Assembly (NCBI GenBank): GCA_024752435.1
Contig: CP103027.1
Coordinates: 1,178,001-1,242,000, forward strand
DNA length: 64,000 bases
From: Allantophomopsis cytisporea
Lineage: Eukaryota; Ascomycota; Leotiomycetes; Phacidiales; Phacidiaceae
Direction of reading: 5' to 3'
The notes beneath the pieces were generated by a model that worked only from the letters and a program-made list of their open reading frames with translations, was not told where the DNA came from and did not search any database. Position 1 is the stretch's first letter, and every line of letters starts with the position of its first letter. Positions 23,660 through 36,054 of the stretch are shown here, in pieces. The translations under genes and the position numbers were made by a program.

Positions 23660-25553
23660 GTTGGCAAGTGCTATTGATACACGTTAGTTACTTCTAATAT
23701 GAAGTATATGAACAGCTAGATATATTGGTACATATATCTACGTGAAAAACACTAAGAAGCGCGTCATATCTTGACACAAAGTGAGAAGCGTCAACCGTTT
23801 AGATGCATGGTTTGAAACGTCTTCCATTAATGAGCCGGTACGTGAATTTTAATTGTGTTACTCACTTTCTTTTGTTCTTTTGTATGTTTTGTTCTTTCTG
23901 AAGCGTGTTTTTAGGGTGTGTTGAGGAGGTGTGAAAGCTGTTGTGAAGGCTAAAGTCAGCGAAGATATGGGCAGCCGCATATGGAAGGAGCGAGTATCAA
24001 CATGCCACTACCGCAACTGGTACGTAGATGCACCTTCAACCCAGAATGTAGAAGTAAAGAGTATTGACTTACTGGAGGTGAAATGGATTTGAAGAGAGTT
24101 TGAAGGAAAGAAGAGGGGATACGAGAGAAAGGGTGTTTATGTGTGGAAAGAAGGGAAGGGAGGGAGGGAGGAGGAGGAGGTTGTTGGGTGGAAGAGATGG
24201 GACACTTTATACTCGAGAGAACCTCCCAGATGGGCAAACGCAGCAAACGCGAATCAGAAATGATCCAGACTACGACACGGGGCGGGCTGTTTGAGTCAGA
24301 AGTTATGCTTCGAGATGGATTACATGATATTGTGCGCCGGCGACGCTTCCTATTGCAAGAGTGGGCACAATTTGCTGAACAAACAGTACCTGGTTCGCCG
24401 GCATCAACAGTCGCAGCAGGTTGATATCTCCACACAATGCTATGGTCCCATCAAGAAAGGCAAGATGCCGTTGGGCATTGGTATAGTTGGTTTGTTATGG
24501 GAAGTTCTAGAAGATATCGGATGTATATGTTCGCAGGTCCCCAAGATGAGGGAGGGTGGTGAGGGTGGAGGGATTCTTCTATACTAGACCGATCTTAGAT
24601 TCGACTCATGTCCTTTGTATAAGATCTGTTGAGTCCACCTCATAACTTGTGATTGGAAGACACAGACCGGAAGGATTGTGGCAGACCTCATAATGAAGCG
24701 GACAGATATCTTAAGTTATACTCAGGTGGACATCCCGTATAATTGATTCCGGATATTGTAAATACATCTCAAACACACGAAATCTTTCTGTAGGTGCCCA
24801 CAGAGAGCAGCCTTCACAATCTCATGTGCAATGTCATCTACGGTTTCTGGATTAGATGCAAAGCGCGAATCTTGAATCAGTAAGCTATACTGAGGAGTCA
24901 CTGCTCTTGACAAGTATGTCAGTATAAAACAGAGCCGCTTAGATCATCCTATCCATAAAGACATATAGGATTGCTATAATAGACACAAATTATGCTTTAA
25001 GCGTACGATAAGCCTTCGTGCGGCATCCTGTAGTCGTCAACCTTCTTCTACTCTATTAAGCGTTCCACTACACATAGCCTTAATTTAGGTGAATTAGAGT
25101 AGTCATGGACAAATGCAGCAGGTGTTTTGTCATGCACTATAGGATCTCTATACATCGTATTTACAAGCTCAAGTGTTCTCTGGCAACTTCCAGAATACTG
25201 AAAATATTGTGTTTATTTATCTTTGTCTTCTACACTATTATACTTTCCTATCTAGAAGTCACCTTGATGCTTTCTCGCGCATGATACGATGTGTTGTATC
25301 CAGAGTTTAATACTCGAAGACTCAAAGAGTTGTTTAAATTGACAGCATACTTACAAAAGAACACCTTCCATTCGCTCACGTTTCGGCTGAGTTCTTCCAA
25401 ATTCCGTTCCCAGTTCGTGCTATACAAGTAAAGATTATTTCATTATCCAATTAACATTAACATATCTTAAAAACCTCCTCCTCACAGCATCAACCAAACT
25501 CCAAATGCGTGCCACCAACGCCACGCTCCAATCCAACCATACATCCAAAGCTC
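23660..25553. other. Intergenic region (helicase 5' side to carX 3' side)
   Basis: About 1.9 kb. The part near 23660-24200 is probably the helicase promoter/leader: on the minus strand it is C/T-rich with a CCTCC-repeat tract near 24150-24185. An open frame at 23956-24435 (minus) reflects that composition. 24.6-25.5 kb is AT-rich without features. Confidence 0.5.
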
Positions 25554-27512
25554 CTAAGCAACCAAATCCAACAACCACCTCCTAACTCCCAACCAAGCCT
25601 CCTCCCAAGGTCCCCTAGGAACAACATCCTTCCCAAGCACAGGGAGCGCCCGAATACTCTCAAAGGCCCTCTGGTTGCTAATATTTTCCTCAGAGAACCA
25701 GCTCCCATGCAGTCCATAAGGGACGCGTTGCGGAAGAACAATCCTCGCCACAACATCAGACATATTACTCGCATCAATGACCCAAAGCTCGCTCTTAGCG
25801 CCGGCAGGTGCGTTTCCCCGCTCATCCAACTGCGCCTCATCGAAGACGTAGCTCAAAATCCACCCATCATCCTCGCTCCGCGCATCCTTCCTCGGCACGA
25901 ACCGCGATTCCTGCGCGTACCAGCCATTCGGCATCTTGAAAATCCGAACAGGGTCGGACGGGTCATTGGAAGCCAGGATCTCGGACACGGAGCGTGTGTC
26001 CACGCAGCCGGTTATGGGTGCTGGAGCGGACGCCATGCCACGGGCGATCAATGTTTTGGCGTCGATCTTCACGAGGGAGTCGATCTTGACTGCGCGGCCG
26101 AGAGCGGCGCCGAAGGAGCGGTCTGAGACGCTGCAGCCGTAGATGTAGCGGGCTTCGCTCATGGAGACGGAGTCTGCGAGGGAGGGGAATTCAAAGGGAA
26201 TGGCGGAGAGGGCGAACTGATGGGATATTGTATTTTTGGGGGAGGAGAGGTCGAAGCGGTAGTAGTAGAGGCGGCATTGCTCTTCTTCGACGGCAAAGTT
26301 GGAGGGCTTGGTGGCTTTCGGAATGGGTGCTGCGATATCGCCTGCTGAGAAGACGAGCGAGGCTGAGGTCAAGCGACTGGCGAGCATGTTTACTGCTGTG
26401 GTTTCTGCAGGCTGATAGGCAGTTTCCGGGATGATTTCATCCCAGGTGTTTGCGGTGTGGAAGATGCAGCATGGGTTTGTTTCGTACCAGCGTACTTCAG
26501 AGGGGTTCCAGCGCGGGAAGACGCCAAAGCGGGAGGCAGTCGATGGGTCGTAGGATACTACTGGTGTACCTGTGAGGAGATTGCTTGGATCTAGTGACAA
26601 TGGGAGGTCCATTATTACTGTGTGGGATAGAGATACTCCAAAGTCGTGCATCATTTTTGCAGAAGTGACCCCTGGTACTGTGGCATTGACCAGGCGTGCT
26701 GGTTGAGGATGGTAAGAAGGTGTGTTTTGTGTACTTGGAATAATCGAGTAATGTATGAATGGGGGTGCAAAGGTACAATGGAATAGGATGAGTTCATTGG
26801 TAAGAGGATCGATTCGTGGATGTGCGGTTGTCCACTCCTTCATGAAACTCAGGAGTCCATCTCCTCCAAAGCCATCCCCCTCAATTGCTTCTGTTGTTGT
26901 TGTTTCTCCTTCTGCCTTTCTACCGTCGAACCATCCCACCGTCTCAAGTCCTGGGAGAGAAACTCTCATAGGTGGCCCGGATTCACAGGTCGCCAATGCG
27001 CGTCCATCGTGATATAGAATTCCCGTGTTGGCGACACTTATTTTCTTGATAGCTTGCTGTGAGCCGGTGAGGTGGGATAGAATGACCAAAAATATGGTAC
27101 GGAAGATTCGTAAGATGATCGTAATAAGAGAGGAGGCTGGATTGACCAAAGTCGCTATACTCGGTAGGATAGGAAGTCGTAATTGAGGCGTACTGACCGA
27201 TGAGAGGTAGGCGTCGGTAAGAACATATTGATTTACAAACTCGGGTTGGATCTGTCCATTGGATGTTCTTCGAAAAGCAACTCCACTCAGCATACCATCT
27301 CCATCGAACCAATGCGCATCTCTTCCCAGGTCTTCGTTTGTGACTGGATTGCCTCCGTTTCGCACATATTGCCCACCAGCGAGCTCGTCAGGAATCGATC
27401 CAATATAGGAACAAGGTGTGAGAGGTTGTACTCGGTGTATTGGGGCGAAATTTCCATGAAGATATGGATGAGGATTGCTAGAGGATCTCTTTCTACCAGA
27501 AGCAGTAGTCAT
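25554..27512 (-). CDS. carX: Carotenoid cleavage oxygenase, retinal-forming (CarX)
   Basis: Non-haem iron carotenoid oxygenase; CarX of Fusarium cleaves beta-carotene symmetrically to retinal. An intronless frame of 652 residues from ATG 27512 (MTTASGRKRS). The four iron-ligand histidines are visible: AHPRID (His231), MMHDFG (His289), FHTANTWDE (His352) and YGLHGSWF (His602). N-terminal signatures YVRNGGNP and HWFDGDGMLSGV are typical of the family. A hydrophobic segment at about 114-147 may dip into the membrane to reach the carotenoid. The frame is open 32 codons further upstream, but ATG 27512 fits the family start. It lies head-to-head with carRA, next to carB and an opsin gene, which strongly supports the retinal-supply role over other carotenoid oxygenases. 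Confidence 0.93.
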   Translation of the reverse strand: MTTASGRKRSSSNPHPYLHGNFAPIHRVQPLTPCSYIGSIPDELAGGQYVRNGGNPVTNEDLGRDAHWFDGDGMLSGVAFRRTSNGQIQPEFVNQYVLTDAYLSSVSTPQLRLPILPSIATLVNPASSLITIILRIFRTIFLVILSHLTGSQQAIKKISVANTGILYHDGRALATCESGPPMRVSLPGLETVGWFDGRKAEGETTTTEAIEGDGFGGDGLLSFMKEWTTAHPRIDPLTNELILFHCTFAPPFIHYSIIPSTQNTPSYHPQPARLVNATVPGVTSAKMMHDFGVSLSHTVIMDLPLSLDPSNLLTGTPVVSYDPSTASRFGVFPRWNPSEVRWYETNPCCIFHTANTWDEIIPETAYQPAETTAVNMLASRLTSASLVFSAGDIAAPIPKATKPSNFAVEEEQCRLYYYRFDLSSPKNTISHQFALSAIPFEFPSLADSVSMSEARYIYGCSVSDRSFGAALGRAVKIDSLVKIDAKTLIARGMASAPAPITGCVDTRSVSEILASNDPSDPVRIFKMPNGWYAQESRFVPRKDARSEDDGWILSYVFDEAQLDERGNAPAGAKSELWVIDASNMSDVVARIVLPQRVPYGLHGSWFSEENISNQRAFESIRALPVLGKDVVPRGPWEEAWLGVRRWLLDLVA

Positions 27513-28221
27513 TAGGGCGATTGCTGAATATCCAGCTGAATTCGTATGGCTATCTTGACATGAGGATAGCTGGGAAACGATGTATGTACAATATAATACA
27601 ATATCCAAACCACAAAACGATCCTGTGTTTGTAAATATGAGGTGACGACTTCGTGTATGTCTTCAGGACAATCACATGTTTTTTTGTTCCCGAATTTGGT
27701 ATCAGATGGATACTCGGCAGGATTATGATGCGATGCTGTTGTGTGAGTAAGGAACAAGGTGATAAAATGCTCTCATATCGTTGTCACGGAAATACGGGAC
27801 TGATGCTAGGGATTCAGTGAGTAAAGACATCTTCCTGATTCTTCCCTTCTGCACATAGATTTACTGTGGGGTTGGATGATAGAGATCTTTCCACACAAGT
27901 ATGACATCAAAGTTCTGGACTTCGACCTTTGCGAGTTAGGAAGAAGGATATTCCAAACAGTCCATGTCTAATGCGGAGTGACTTTTCTCTCAGCAGTGTA
28001 TGTATTTGGATTCTTGATACTAGCACCTGATTCAAAAGGGTAATAATTGGTCTCGCACGATCATTGGTCCAGGGGGTATTTCATGCTGTAATGCATCCCT
28101 GTACATATTCCATTGTTCGCATGTTGGAGTGATGTCAACCATGGTGACGGCTATCGTGGATGCACTAATAAAAGCAGTCTCGGCGTCGGGATTGTTGATG
28201 TGCGAATCATCATGATTGATA

Positions 28222-28241
28222 CTCTCTCTCTCTCTCTCTCT
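28222..28241 (+). repeat. (CT)10 microsatellite
   Basis: Ten uninterrupted CT units in the carX-carRA spacer. Confidence 0.95.
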
Positions 28242-28690
28242 ACTGGCTCAATGTATTTGTCCGAGGCAGGGTAGAGAGCGTTTGCCATTAGTCAGGCATC
28301 CCATTCTTTCTAAAAGAATCGTTGGTCATGTGTTATGTGTGTGCTGGTCACGATCGGGGTTTGCGTTGAGTGCAGATGGAGAATCAATGTTTAGATCGCC
28401 AATGTGAATGTCGTTGTGCGGGACGACGTCATATCCTTAGGTTATTTCAGCAAAACGCAGTTGGGATTGAGATGTTATGTATTCACCGGCGTTAAGCTAG
28501 AAAAAGCTTAGATCCATAATTATAATTCTAGGCATTTTAATATTCCCCTCGCCTCGAACTTCTCCTCGCTGCTCTTAGATCATGCCTACATACTGTAAGT
28601 AAATAAAGTGCATTGTCATTCAATATCCTTAATATCCGAGACTTGACCGTTGTGCAAAGGCTCAACTGTTTCTCCGTTGCTCTACCTAAG

Positions 28691-28710
28691 GTACCTTACC
28701 TTACCTTACC
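28691..28710 (+). repeat. TTACC pentanucleotide repeat
   Basis: Tandem TTACC units (about 3-4) about 240 bases before the carRA start. Confidence 0.8.
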
Positions 28711-28952
28711 ATCTTGACTCCAGCCCACTACACCCCCCTGCACGTGCCTGGGAGTCGGAAAGGCTGAACTCCTTCCGTTACACCGGCCATCCTCTGAGCC
28801 AGTCAACGCACAACAGTCAGCATCTCATCTGGCACATGCATATCACCTGAACATCCCTTTCAGCCTCGTCTTCGCCATTCAATTGATTTATCATGAATAC
28901 GCAAAAATAGACTGTAACCGTATCGTGTGAGACTTCACAGGACCCAGGCGCA

Positions 28953-30855
28953 ATGGGCTTCGAATATGCGCTGGTGTGAGTCGACCTTTCACAGTGACAC
29001 TTGTGATCTACCCATTGACCCAGTACTGACCATGAAGTAGACATCTCAAATACACTATCCCACCAGCTATCGCCCTCACTTTCCTTTACAAACCCTTTTT
29101 AACGCGTCTGGATATATATAAGATCTTGTTTCTCATCAGCATAGCGGTCGTTTCTACTACTCCTTGGGATTCCTATCTGATCCGGCACAAAATATGGACT
29201 TATCCTTCGAATGTTATCATTGGACCAACGCTCTTCTCCATACCCGCAGAAGAGGTCTTCTTCTTCGTAATACAGACCTACAATACCTCTCTTCTCTATC
29301 TCCTGCTTAGCAAGCCGACATTCTTTCCGAGTTATATACGTCATCTGAAGTCAAACCCGCCAGCTGATCAGATATTTATGCGATTTCGAAGGACTGCTGG
29401 CCAATTGAGTATCATTGCATATATACTTTGTGGCATCTTTTTGATCAAAGGAGGAAAGGAAGGAACGTATCTCGGCTTGATTTTGGTATGGGCTGGACCA
29501 TTTGCGCTACTCTTATGGACATTGTCGCATCAATTCCTGATTGATCTACCTTACACGACCACCATCCTTCCAATTGCCTTACCAACACTATATCTTTGGA
29601 TTGTTGATACTTTGTCATTGAAACGTGGCACATGGACTATATCATCAGGCACCAAGCTTGGGGTGCATTTGTGGGATGGGTTGGAGATTGAAGAAGCAGT
29701 ATTCTTCCTTGTGACAAATGTTTTGATTGTCTTTGGACTTGTAGCCTTTGACAATGCCATCGCAATTCTCGAGGCACAACCTTCTCTTTTCCCTTCAATT
29801 CCAAAATGGCCATCTCCAGTATTGTTAGTTCAGGCATTGATCACCAATCCTGCTACATATGACGATGAAAGACTACTTGGAATTCGACAGGCAGTGTCGA
29901 GGCTACAAAAGAAAAGCAGAAGTTTCTATTTGGCAAGCTCAACATTCTCAGGCCGTCTCAGAATTGATCTTATGCTTCTGTAAGTCACCGCGGACTTATT
30001 AATATGAAGAAAGCTAATAAAGCTAGGTACTCGTTCTGTCGAGTCGCAGATGATCTGGTTGATGATGCCCAAGACGATGCGACAGCACGAAAGTGGATAG
30101 CCAAGCTGACCACCTTTCTTGACATCGCCTATGCTTCCAAATCCTCGAAGCCCCAGGACCTGAATGTTCGCGAATATGTGATAGCAACTTTCCCTCACTC
30201 CTGCCAGGCTGCATTTCTGCTTCTACCAACAGGATATCTCTCCTACGGACCACTATACGATCTATTAGAGGGATTTAAAACAGACCTCGAGTTCAATATC
30301 TCTATCATTGAAAAGAAACGCGCATTTCCAATACAGAGCGAACATGATCTTGAAAGATATGGCTCTAGAGTAGCAGGTACTGTCGCTGAACTTTGTCTGG
30401 AACTGGTTTTCTATCATACAGGCACGAAAATATCCACTTCACATCATCAGCATCTTGTCCGCGCCGGAGGTCGTATGGGGATAGCTTTGCAATACGTAAA
30501 TATTGCACGTGATATAGCTACAGACGCCGCGATAAATCGGGTCTATATTCCCACCGAATGGCTCGTCGACGAAAACCTCAAACCCATAGATGTGATTAAG
30601 TCTCCCAAAGGACCTCAAGTTGAAAGGCTGAAGAAGCAGATCTTGAAGAAGGCTTTCATGGTCTACGAAGAAGCTATCAAGGCGATCGAAGAGCTTCCTG
30701 ATGATGCCAGAGCTCCCATGAGAGTTGCTGTGGAGAGTTACATGGAGATTGGCAGGGTGCTGCAGGAAGAGGGATATGTGCTCAAGCAGGGCAAAGCTAC
30801 GGTGCCGAAATTGAGGAGATGTAGAGTGGCATGGGAGGCTTTGAGTAGGGGATGA
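28953..30855 (+). CDS. carRA: Bifunctional lycopene cyclase / phytoene synthase (CarRA, AL-2 type)
   Basis: Joins two GGPP to phytoene (C-terminal synthase) and cyclises lycopene-type ends (N-terminal membrane cyclase). Three exons: 28953-28975 (only 23 nt), 29041-29979 and 30027-30855; introns of 65 and 47 nt; 596 residues, close to AL-2. The tiny first exon encodes MGFEYALV and splices to HLKYTIPPAIALTFLYKPFL, restoring the conserved N-terminus. The cyclase half has about six to seven TM helices with IRHKIWTYP and SIPAEEVFFFVIQT, and a second copy with GLEIEEAVFFLVTN. The synthase half has RSFYLASSTFSGR, the Asp-rich YSFCRVADDLVDD (about 322-334) and the second Asp motif NIARDIATDAAINRVYIP (about 479-496). 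Transcribed away from carX and followed at 385 bp by carB. Confidence 0.96.
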
Positions 30856-31240
30856 TTGTATATAGCCATTAACAAAACAGTCATGAGATTTTGTTTATAT
30901 TGCAATATCTATCTTCGTATTTTCATTAAAATCATGAGATGTTCTTATGTTCGGCAACAACGGACACTAACTCCAAGGCCCGTTTTCATCTCGCGTCATT
31001 ATCCCAGTACATTTTCAATGACCTCACCTGATTGGCCCACGCGGGCATATCCGCAAGGCTACGAACTACTTATATTTACTTTAAAATGCATGATGACTGC
31101 CCAGCCTTCACGACACGTGAATTGATATAGTCTAGACTTTACATCCAGCTCATTTTTTGAAAGCTTTGTCTTTCGATCACCTCAAAAGTATTGATTGTTA
31201 AACAAAACACCAGTTCACATTTCTCGTTTGAGAATCTGAG
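30856..31240 (+). promoter_or_regulatory. carRA-carB spacer (carB promoter)
   Basis: 385 bases between the carRA stop and the carB start on the same strand. Holds the carRA 3' UTR and the carB promoter. No specific element identified. Confidence 0.5.
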
Positions 31241-33113
31241 ATGGCTGAGAAGAGGAAGACAGCCATTGTCGTAGGCGCTGGTGTAGGTGGAGTAGCCACC
31301 GCTGCACGGCTCGCAAAAGCTGGCTTTAACGTAATGGTCGTTGAGAAGAACGGATTCACAGGAGGACGATGTTCGTTGATACATAATAAGGATTATGTAA
31401 GCATCGAATCTACCAAATATCATATTATAGTTCTCATACTGATGACCTGTGGAATAGCGATTTGATCAAGGTCCATCGCTGCTTCTTCTGCCCAAACTCT
31501 TCAAAGAAACCTTCTATGACCTGGACACCTCTCTAGAAGCTGAAGGAATTGAGCTGATAAAATGCGAGCCCAACTACTCCCTCTGGTTCGGCGACGGCGA
31601 GTCCTTCCAGCTTTCGACGGACATCGCAATCATGAAGCGCGAGATCGAGAAGTGGGAAGGCAAAGCCGGCTTTGAGCGGTATCTGGCATGGATGCAAGAG
31701 GCGCATCGTCACTACGAGCTGTCTGTCACGCAAGTGCTGCACAAGAACTTCACCAACTTCCTGGATATGGCGCGGCCGTCATTCATCGGGCGTGTTCTGG
31801 AGTTGCATCCTTTTGAGAGCATATACTCGCGCGCTAGCAAGTATTTCTGGACGGAGAGGCTGAGGAGGGTTTTCACGTTCGGTAGCATGTATATGGGTAT
31901 GTCACCTTTTGATGCCCCTGGCACTTACTCTCTATTGCAATATACCGAGCTCGCTGAGGGTATTTGGTACCCTGTCGGCGGCTTCCACAAGATTGTTGAG
32001 AAGTTGGTTGAGATTGGGGAGAGGAACGGCGTTCAATACCGGCTCAACTCACCCATTCAACGAGTTCTTACATCATCAGATGGAAAGACTGCCAAAGGTG
32101 TGCTACTAGAGAGCGGCGAAGAACTGCACGCCGACGTAGTAATCATCAACGCGGATCTCGTTTACGCATATAATAACCTGCTGCCGCCAACACCCTCTGC
32201 TATCCCTTTCAAGAGCTATGCCACTTCCCTCTCCCAAAAAACCACCTCCTGCTCCTCCATCTCCTTCTACTGGTCTCTTGACCGCACCATTCCACAGCTC
32301 AATGCTCACAACATCTTCCTTGCCGACGAGTACCGCGAAAGCTTCGACTCCATATTCGACCGCCAATCCATTCCAACCGAGCCCTCTTTCTACGTCAACG
32401 TCCCCTCACGCATCGATCCCTCGGCGGCACCACAAGGCTGCGACTCCATCGTCGTACTCGTTCCTGTAGGCCACCTCTACGCCTCACGCACCTCCTCTTC
32501 CACCTCCCCTGATTCAACCTCAACAGCATCCAAGTCCGACGGCGCAGGCATCTCAACGACCTCCACCCAAGACTGGGATGCGATGGTCTCCGCAGCCCGT
32601 GCCAAGATCATCTTCACAATCGAGGCCCGGACAGGCTGCTCTCTTGCACCGCACATCGTGCACGAAAGCACCAATACGCCGCCGACGTGGGAATCCACAT
32701 TTAACCTCGACAAAGGCAGTATCCTAGGCCTATCCCACTCCTTCTTCAACGTCCTTGCTTTCCGCCCCAAGACGAAACATCCAACCATGCAGAGTTGTTT
32801 CTTCGTGGGCGCCAGCACACATCCCGGTACTGGTGTGCCGATCGTACTTGCGGGCGCGAAGATCACGACTGAGCAGATTTTGGGGGAGATGGGATTGAAT
32901 GTGCCGTGGGGTGGCTGGGAGGGGGTTGTAGGAGATAATGGACGGGATGGGAGGGGGAAGGGCGAGGTAAAGGCTCTGGATAGGATTGCTGTCAGGCCGG
33001 TTCTCAGTAATGTCCATATTGCGCTCTTGCTTTGGCTTGTTATGGCTATCATGGCGATATTCTTTCGGGGAGATAAGGGCCAGTTTTGGGAGGGATTATG
33101 TGCGCGGGTTTGA
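31241..33113 (+). CDS. carB: Phytoene desaturase (CarB, AL-1 type)
   Basis: FAD-dependent, membrane-bound desaturase that introduces the conjugated double bonds converting phytoene towards lycopene-type products. Two exons (31241-31396, 31458-33113; intron 61 nt) give 603 residues, close to AL-1. N-terminal Rossmann motif AIVVGAGVGGVATAARLA (GxGxxG at about 12-17) with VVEKNGFTGGRC; the splice restores YRFDQGPSLLLLP, which is invariant in this family. The C-terminal CrtI signature SSCFFVGASTHPGTGVPIVL...GAK is intact. A C-terminal hydrophobic anchor (VHIALLLWLVMAIMAIFF) precedes the end, as in AL-1/CarB. A Ser/Thr-rich insert (SRTSSSTSPDSTSTASKS region, about residue 390) is a local expansion. 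Placed between carRA and the opsin gene. Confidence 0.96.
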
Positions 33114-33294
33114 GAGGTGAGCGAGGGGAGATGAGTTATTCGGACTGAATATGATGGGTCGGTGGGATTTACTGGTATCTACTAATATTTTGTAATGATA
33201 TGATATAGCCTGATGGACGTATTTCTACATAATTCTTCCAGCAGATAGATTTCTGATTTACTTTCGTCCAAAATCACATAAACTTCAACATCAT

Positions 33295-33319
33295 CTCTCT
33301 CTCTCTCTCTCTCTCTCTC
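33295..33319 (+). repeat. (CT)n microsatellite
   Basis: About 12.5 uninterrupted CT units downstream of carB. Confidence 0.95.
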
Positions 33320-34854
33320 AGAATAACTGCAGTACAGACAGTACTAAAATCCTCTTAAAATTACTCACACCAAACCTCCTCTAAAAGCAGCGCCATATTC
33401 CCTCTCTCACACGGAATTTCTATCCGAATTTCTACCCGACTAGTTTCTACTCTATTCCATTGCCTCGCCCAGACCCCATGCAAAAGTTCCTTGGCATTGG
33501 ATTATCGGATATACCTGAGCTGCGTGGACAAGACGCGCGCCGGGAGAGCCGGCTCAAACTCAAAAGCTGCACGCATCATAACGGACTCTAGTGCATGTTG
33601 GGGGATATTGGATCATTAGGTATTCTTTCCGAATGAGGTTCTTCAAGAAACCAGTAAATTTGGAATACTGTTTCGATAACTTTTTGGTGCCTTACTTATT
33701 CCACCACCATACCATGGCTTGGAAGATGTCTAATCCTCGTCGATGGGATGGTGAGCATCATGGCCTCCGTCATGTTCGGCGCAGTTTGATATCAGCACTT
33801 CGTGCATCTACACCCCCTCACAGCAACGAATCTTCACAAACACCTCCCTCGCACACGCTCCGTTTTGTATGGATGCACGTCACGTAACGAAGATTAATGA
33901 TACCTCACTCCACCGCATGAAGATTCACATCGTATTCACTCATCCTTTTCCCACAAAATAACCTCAGCTTCCCCTCACTCCCTTACCTGGCGGGTCGCAT
34001 TACGGTACGGGCATCGGATACCATATGGCAGAAAAGCGGAGCACTCTCTGCACTCACGAGCCTCCCTTCGAACCTCGTGATGCCAAAGTCTGGTGATTTA
34101 AAGTGTCGGGAAATCTGCTGACGTGCGGGGGGAGCAGCTTGGCAAAGGGGTGGGGATGTGCCGCATTTGCATTGATGCAAGTTGAGTATTCCTCGAAGGG
34201 GAGAGAATCGGAAACGAACTGAAACAAAACTCGGAAAGTTTTCTTCGTCTTTTTTTTCTTTTTGTCTTTTGTCTCTCTGCTTTCTGATGGCTAATTGGTT
34301 GTGAAGGGAGTTGGCGGCTGTCACTGCCGGTTCTCGAAGTGCCGATGGGAGCAGTTGTGGTGTTGCAGTAAGTACGTGGGAATGTACGGGATAACTTCAT
34401 CCTTACTTTCAGTCGACATGACGTTTGACGTGAATTGAGTTTTGTTGCACCGTCCTATCAGCATCATATTATTCATGCAAGCCTATTGGTCAAACATTTA
34501 TTCCGTATATATCGAGATGCACCGTCTCACAGTGTGATTTTATCGCCCAGCCATTACGGAAATTCAAGCCGACCACAGGACTCGGTATGCGTATCATTCA
34601 CTCACTTCACTGATCATCATGATGCGCGTCTTGTCGCACGGAATGAGATGGCAGGGCAATCGTATACAGGCATGTTGCTTGTTCGTGAATGGTGTTCGCG
34701 CAGGGGAACGTGTGCCTGAGTTCGATGGGCGGATCCTTGCTATATACAAGCATTTTGGCGAGCGCAGATGTGGATCAGCCATGTGCAGGGGGTTTTATCA
34801 TGAGGAGGGAGAGAGAGAAAGAGAGAACGGTGAGAAGTGAAGTCAAAAGATATG

Positions 34855-34920
34855 AATGTAGTATGTAGTATGTAGTATGTACTATGTAGTATATGGTATG
34901 TACTATGTACTGCGTATGTA
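34855..34920 (+). repeat. Imperfect TATGTAG/TATGTAC tandem repeat
   Basis: About nine heptamer-like units (TATGTAG, TATGTAC, variants) in 66 bases. Low-complexity spacer sequence. Confidence 0.85.
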
Positions 34921-35079
34921 TTGCGGGCTGGATGCATGCATGATAGGTGATCGAAGATGATGCAACAATGTAAAGAGGAGATGAAGGAAATGCTCTCTAA
35001 ATCTGACTCGTGGCTAGGAATCGTAATTATTGCGCTCTGAGAATTTGCAAGTCCAGTCACCATGTCATGATCCAAATGT

Positions 35080-35116
35080 CAGTCACCGTCACAGTCACAG
35101 TCACAGTCACAGTCAC
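35080..35116 (+). repeat. GTCACA hexanucleotide repeat
   Basis: Five to six GTCACA/GTCACC units in tandem. Confidence 0.9.
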
Positions 35117-36054
35117 CATGTTACTCACGATACTGAAATGATGCCGAACCATGGAACAACGATGGACATTCTGATGGGCCACCGCATGACAACGTAGAGT
35201 ATCATCAGTCGATCTCGCCTTATCGTGTAGACGGAATCCACAAAATCGCTTTTTGTTCGCTCGACTCAGAGCTTGTGGTTGTGGCGTGAGCTTGTTTGCC
35301 GGGGCCAAAGAATGCACTACGGTGCATGTAAATACACTTCGATGCTCTCACCCCTGCACATGGTGTGCACGTCCATCTTTCCAGCAAAAAAGTCTTGACA
35401 TCACCTCATAACATAATCTACGCAACGACCATCGCTTCTTCAACATCAAGAGAGCCGCTCCCACTTCCCTGCCGTCACTACCGATCTTCTGCTTGCTCTC
35501 AATGGCGGTCGGACAGTAGTATCGTCCGGCGATGGTGAGAGAGCATCTGAATAAATGATTTTAACTGTGGGGCCCGCATGTCCAAGTATTCTAAAATGTC
35601 CGTTTCCATGTGAACATAATGTTCATGGTGTGATGCAAAGACAGCCCATACAAATCCCGAAACTGCCGCCGACCTTGTCCTGCAGGGGAATGGTGATCGG
35701 AAACTGTTTGGAGAAATGACGATATCGACAATAAGAATGACTGTTTTGAGGTGTCTTCGTTGGTTGTTCATGTGAACAGAGAGTCAGTCCATCAAGTGGA
35801 TATGGAAACGGCTATTCGCAGAACTATCGGGAGAGATGAGCCTGGCCTGGCCTGAGACCGGAACTGCAAAGATATGATGGTCTTGAGGTCAATATTCATG
35901 GTGATATTCATCCCTGGTTGGACGAGCATTGCTGGGGAGATAGCCATGCAACCTGAAGGAAAGAGCTTGACGTACAGATGAAAATCCAGGCGTCTTACTC
36001 TATCATGACAATTAATCCTCCATCATCAAAAACAAAACTCTTGGCGTCATTTAC

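Larger units (their letters stand above)
27513..28952. promoter_or_regulatory. Divergent carX/carRA intergenic promoter region
   Basis: About 1.44 kb between the start codons of carX (-) and carRA (+). It should contain both promoters and is the natural place for light control, which is known for these genes in other fungi. Visible structure: a (CT)10 tract at 28222-28241 and a TTACC repeat at 28691-28710. I could not identify a reliable White-Collar-type element by eye. Confidence 0.6.

Noticed and set aside
23956..24435. 159-codon minus-strand frame upstream of the helicase
   Set aside because: CT-rich leader composition gives Ser/Pro-rich nonsense; no domain and no splice link to the helicase start.
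25509..26126. 205-codon plus-strand frame
   Set aside because: Entirely antisense to carX, which has complete iron-ligand motifs.
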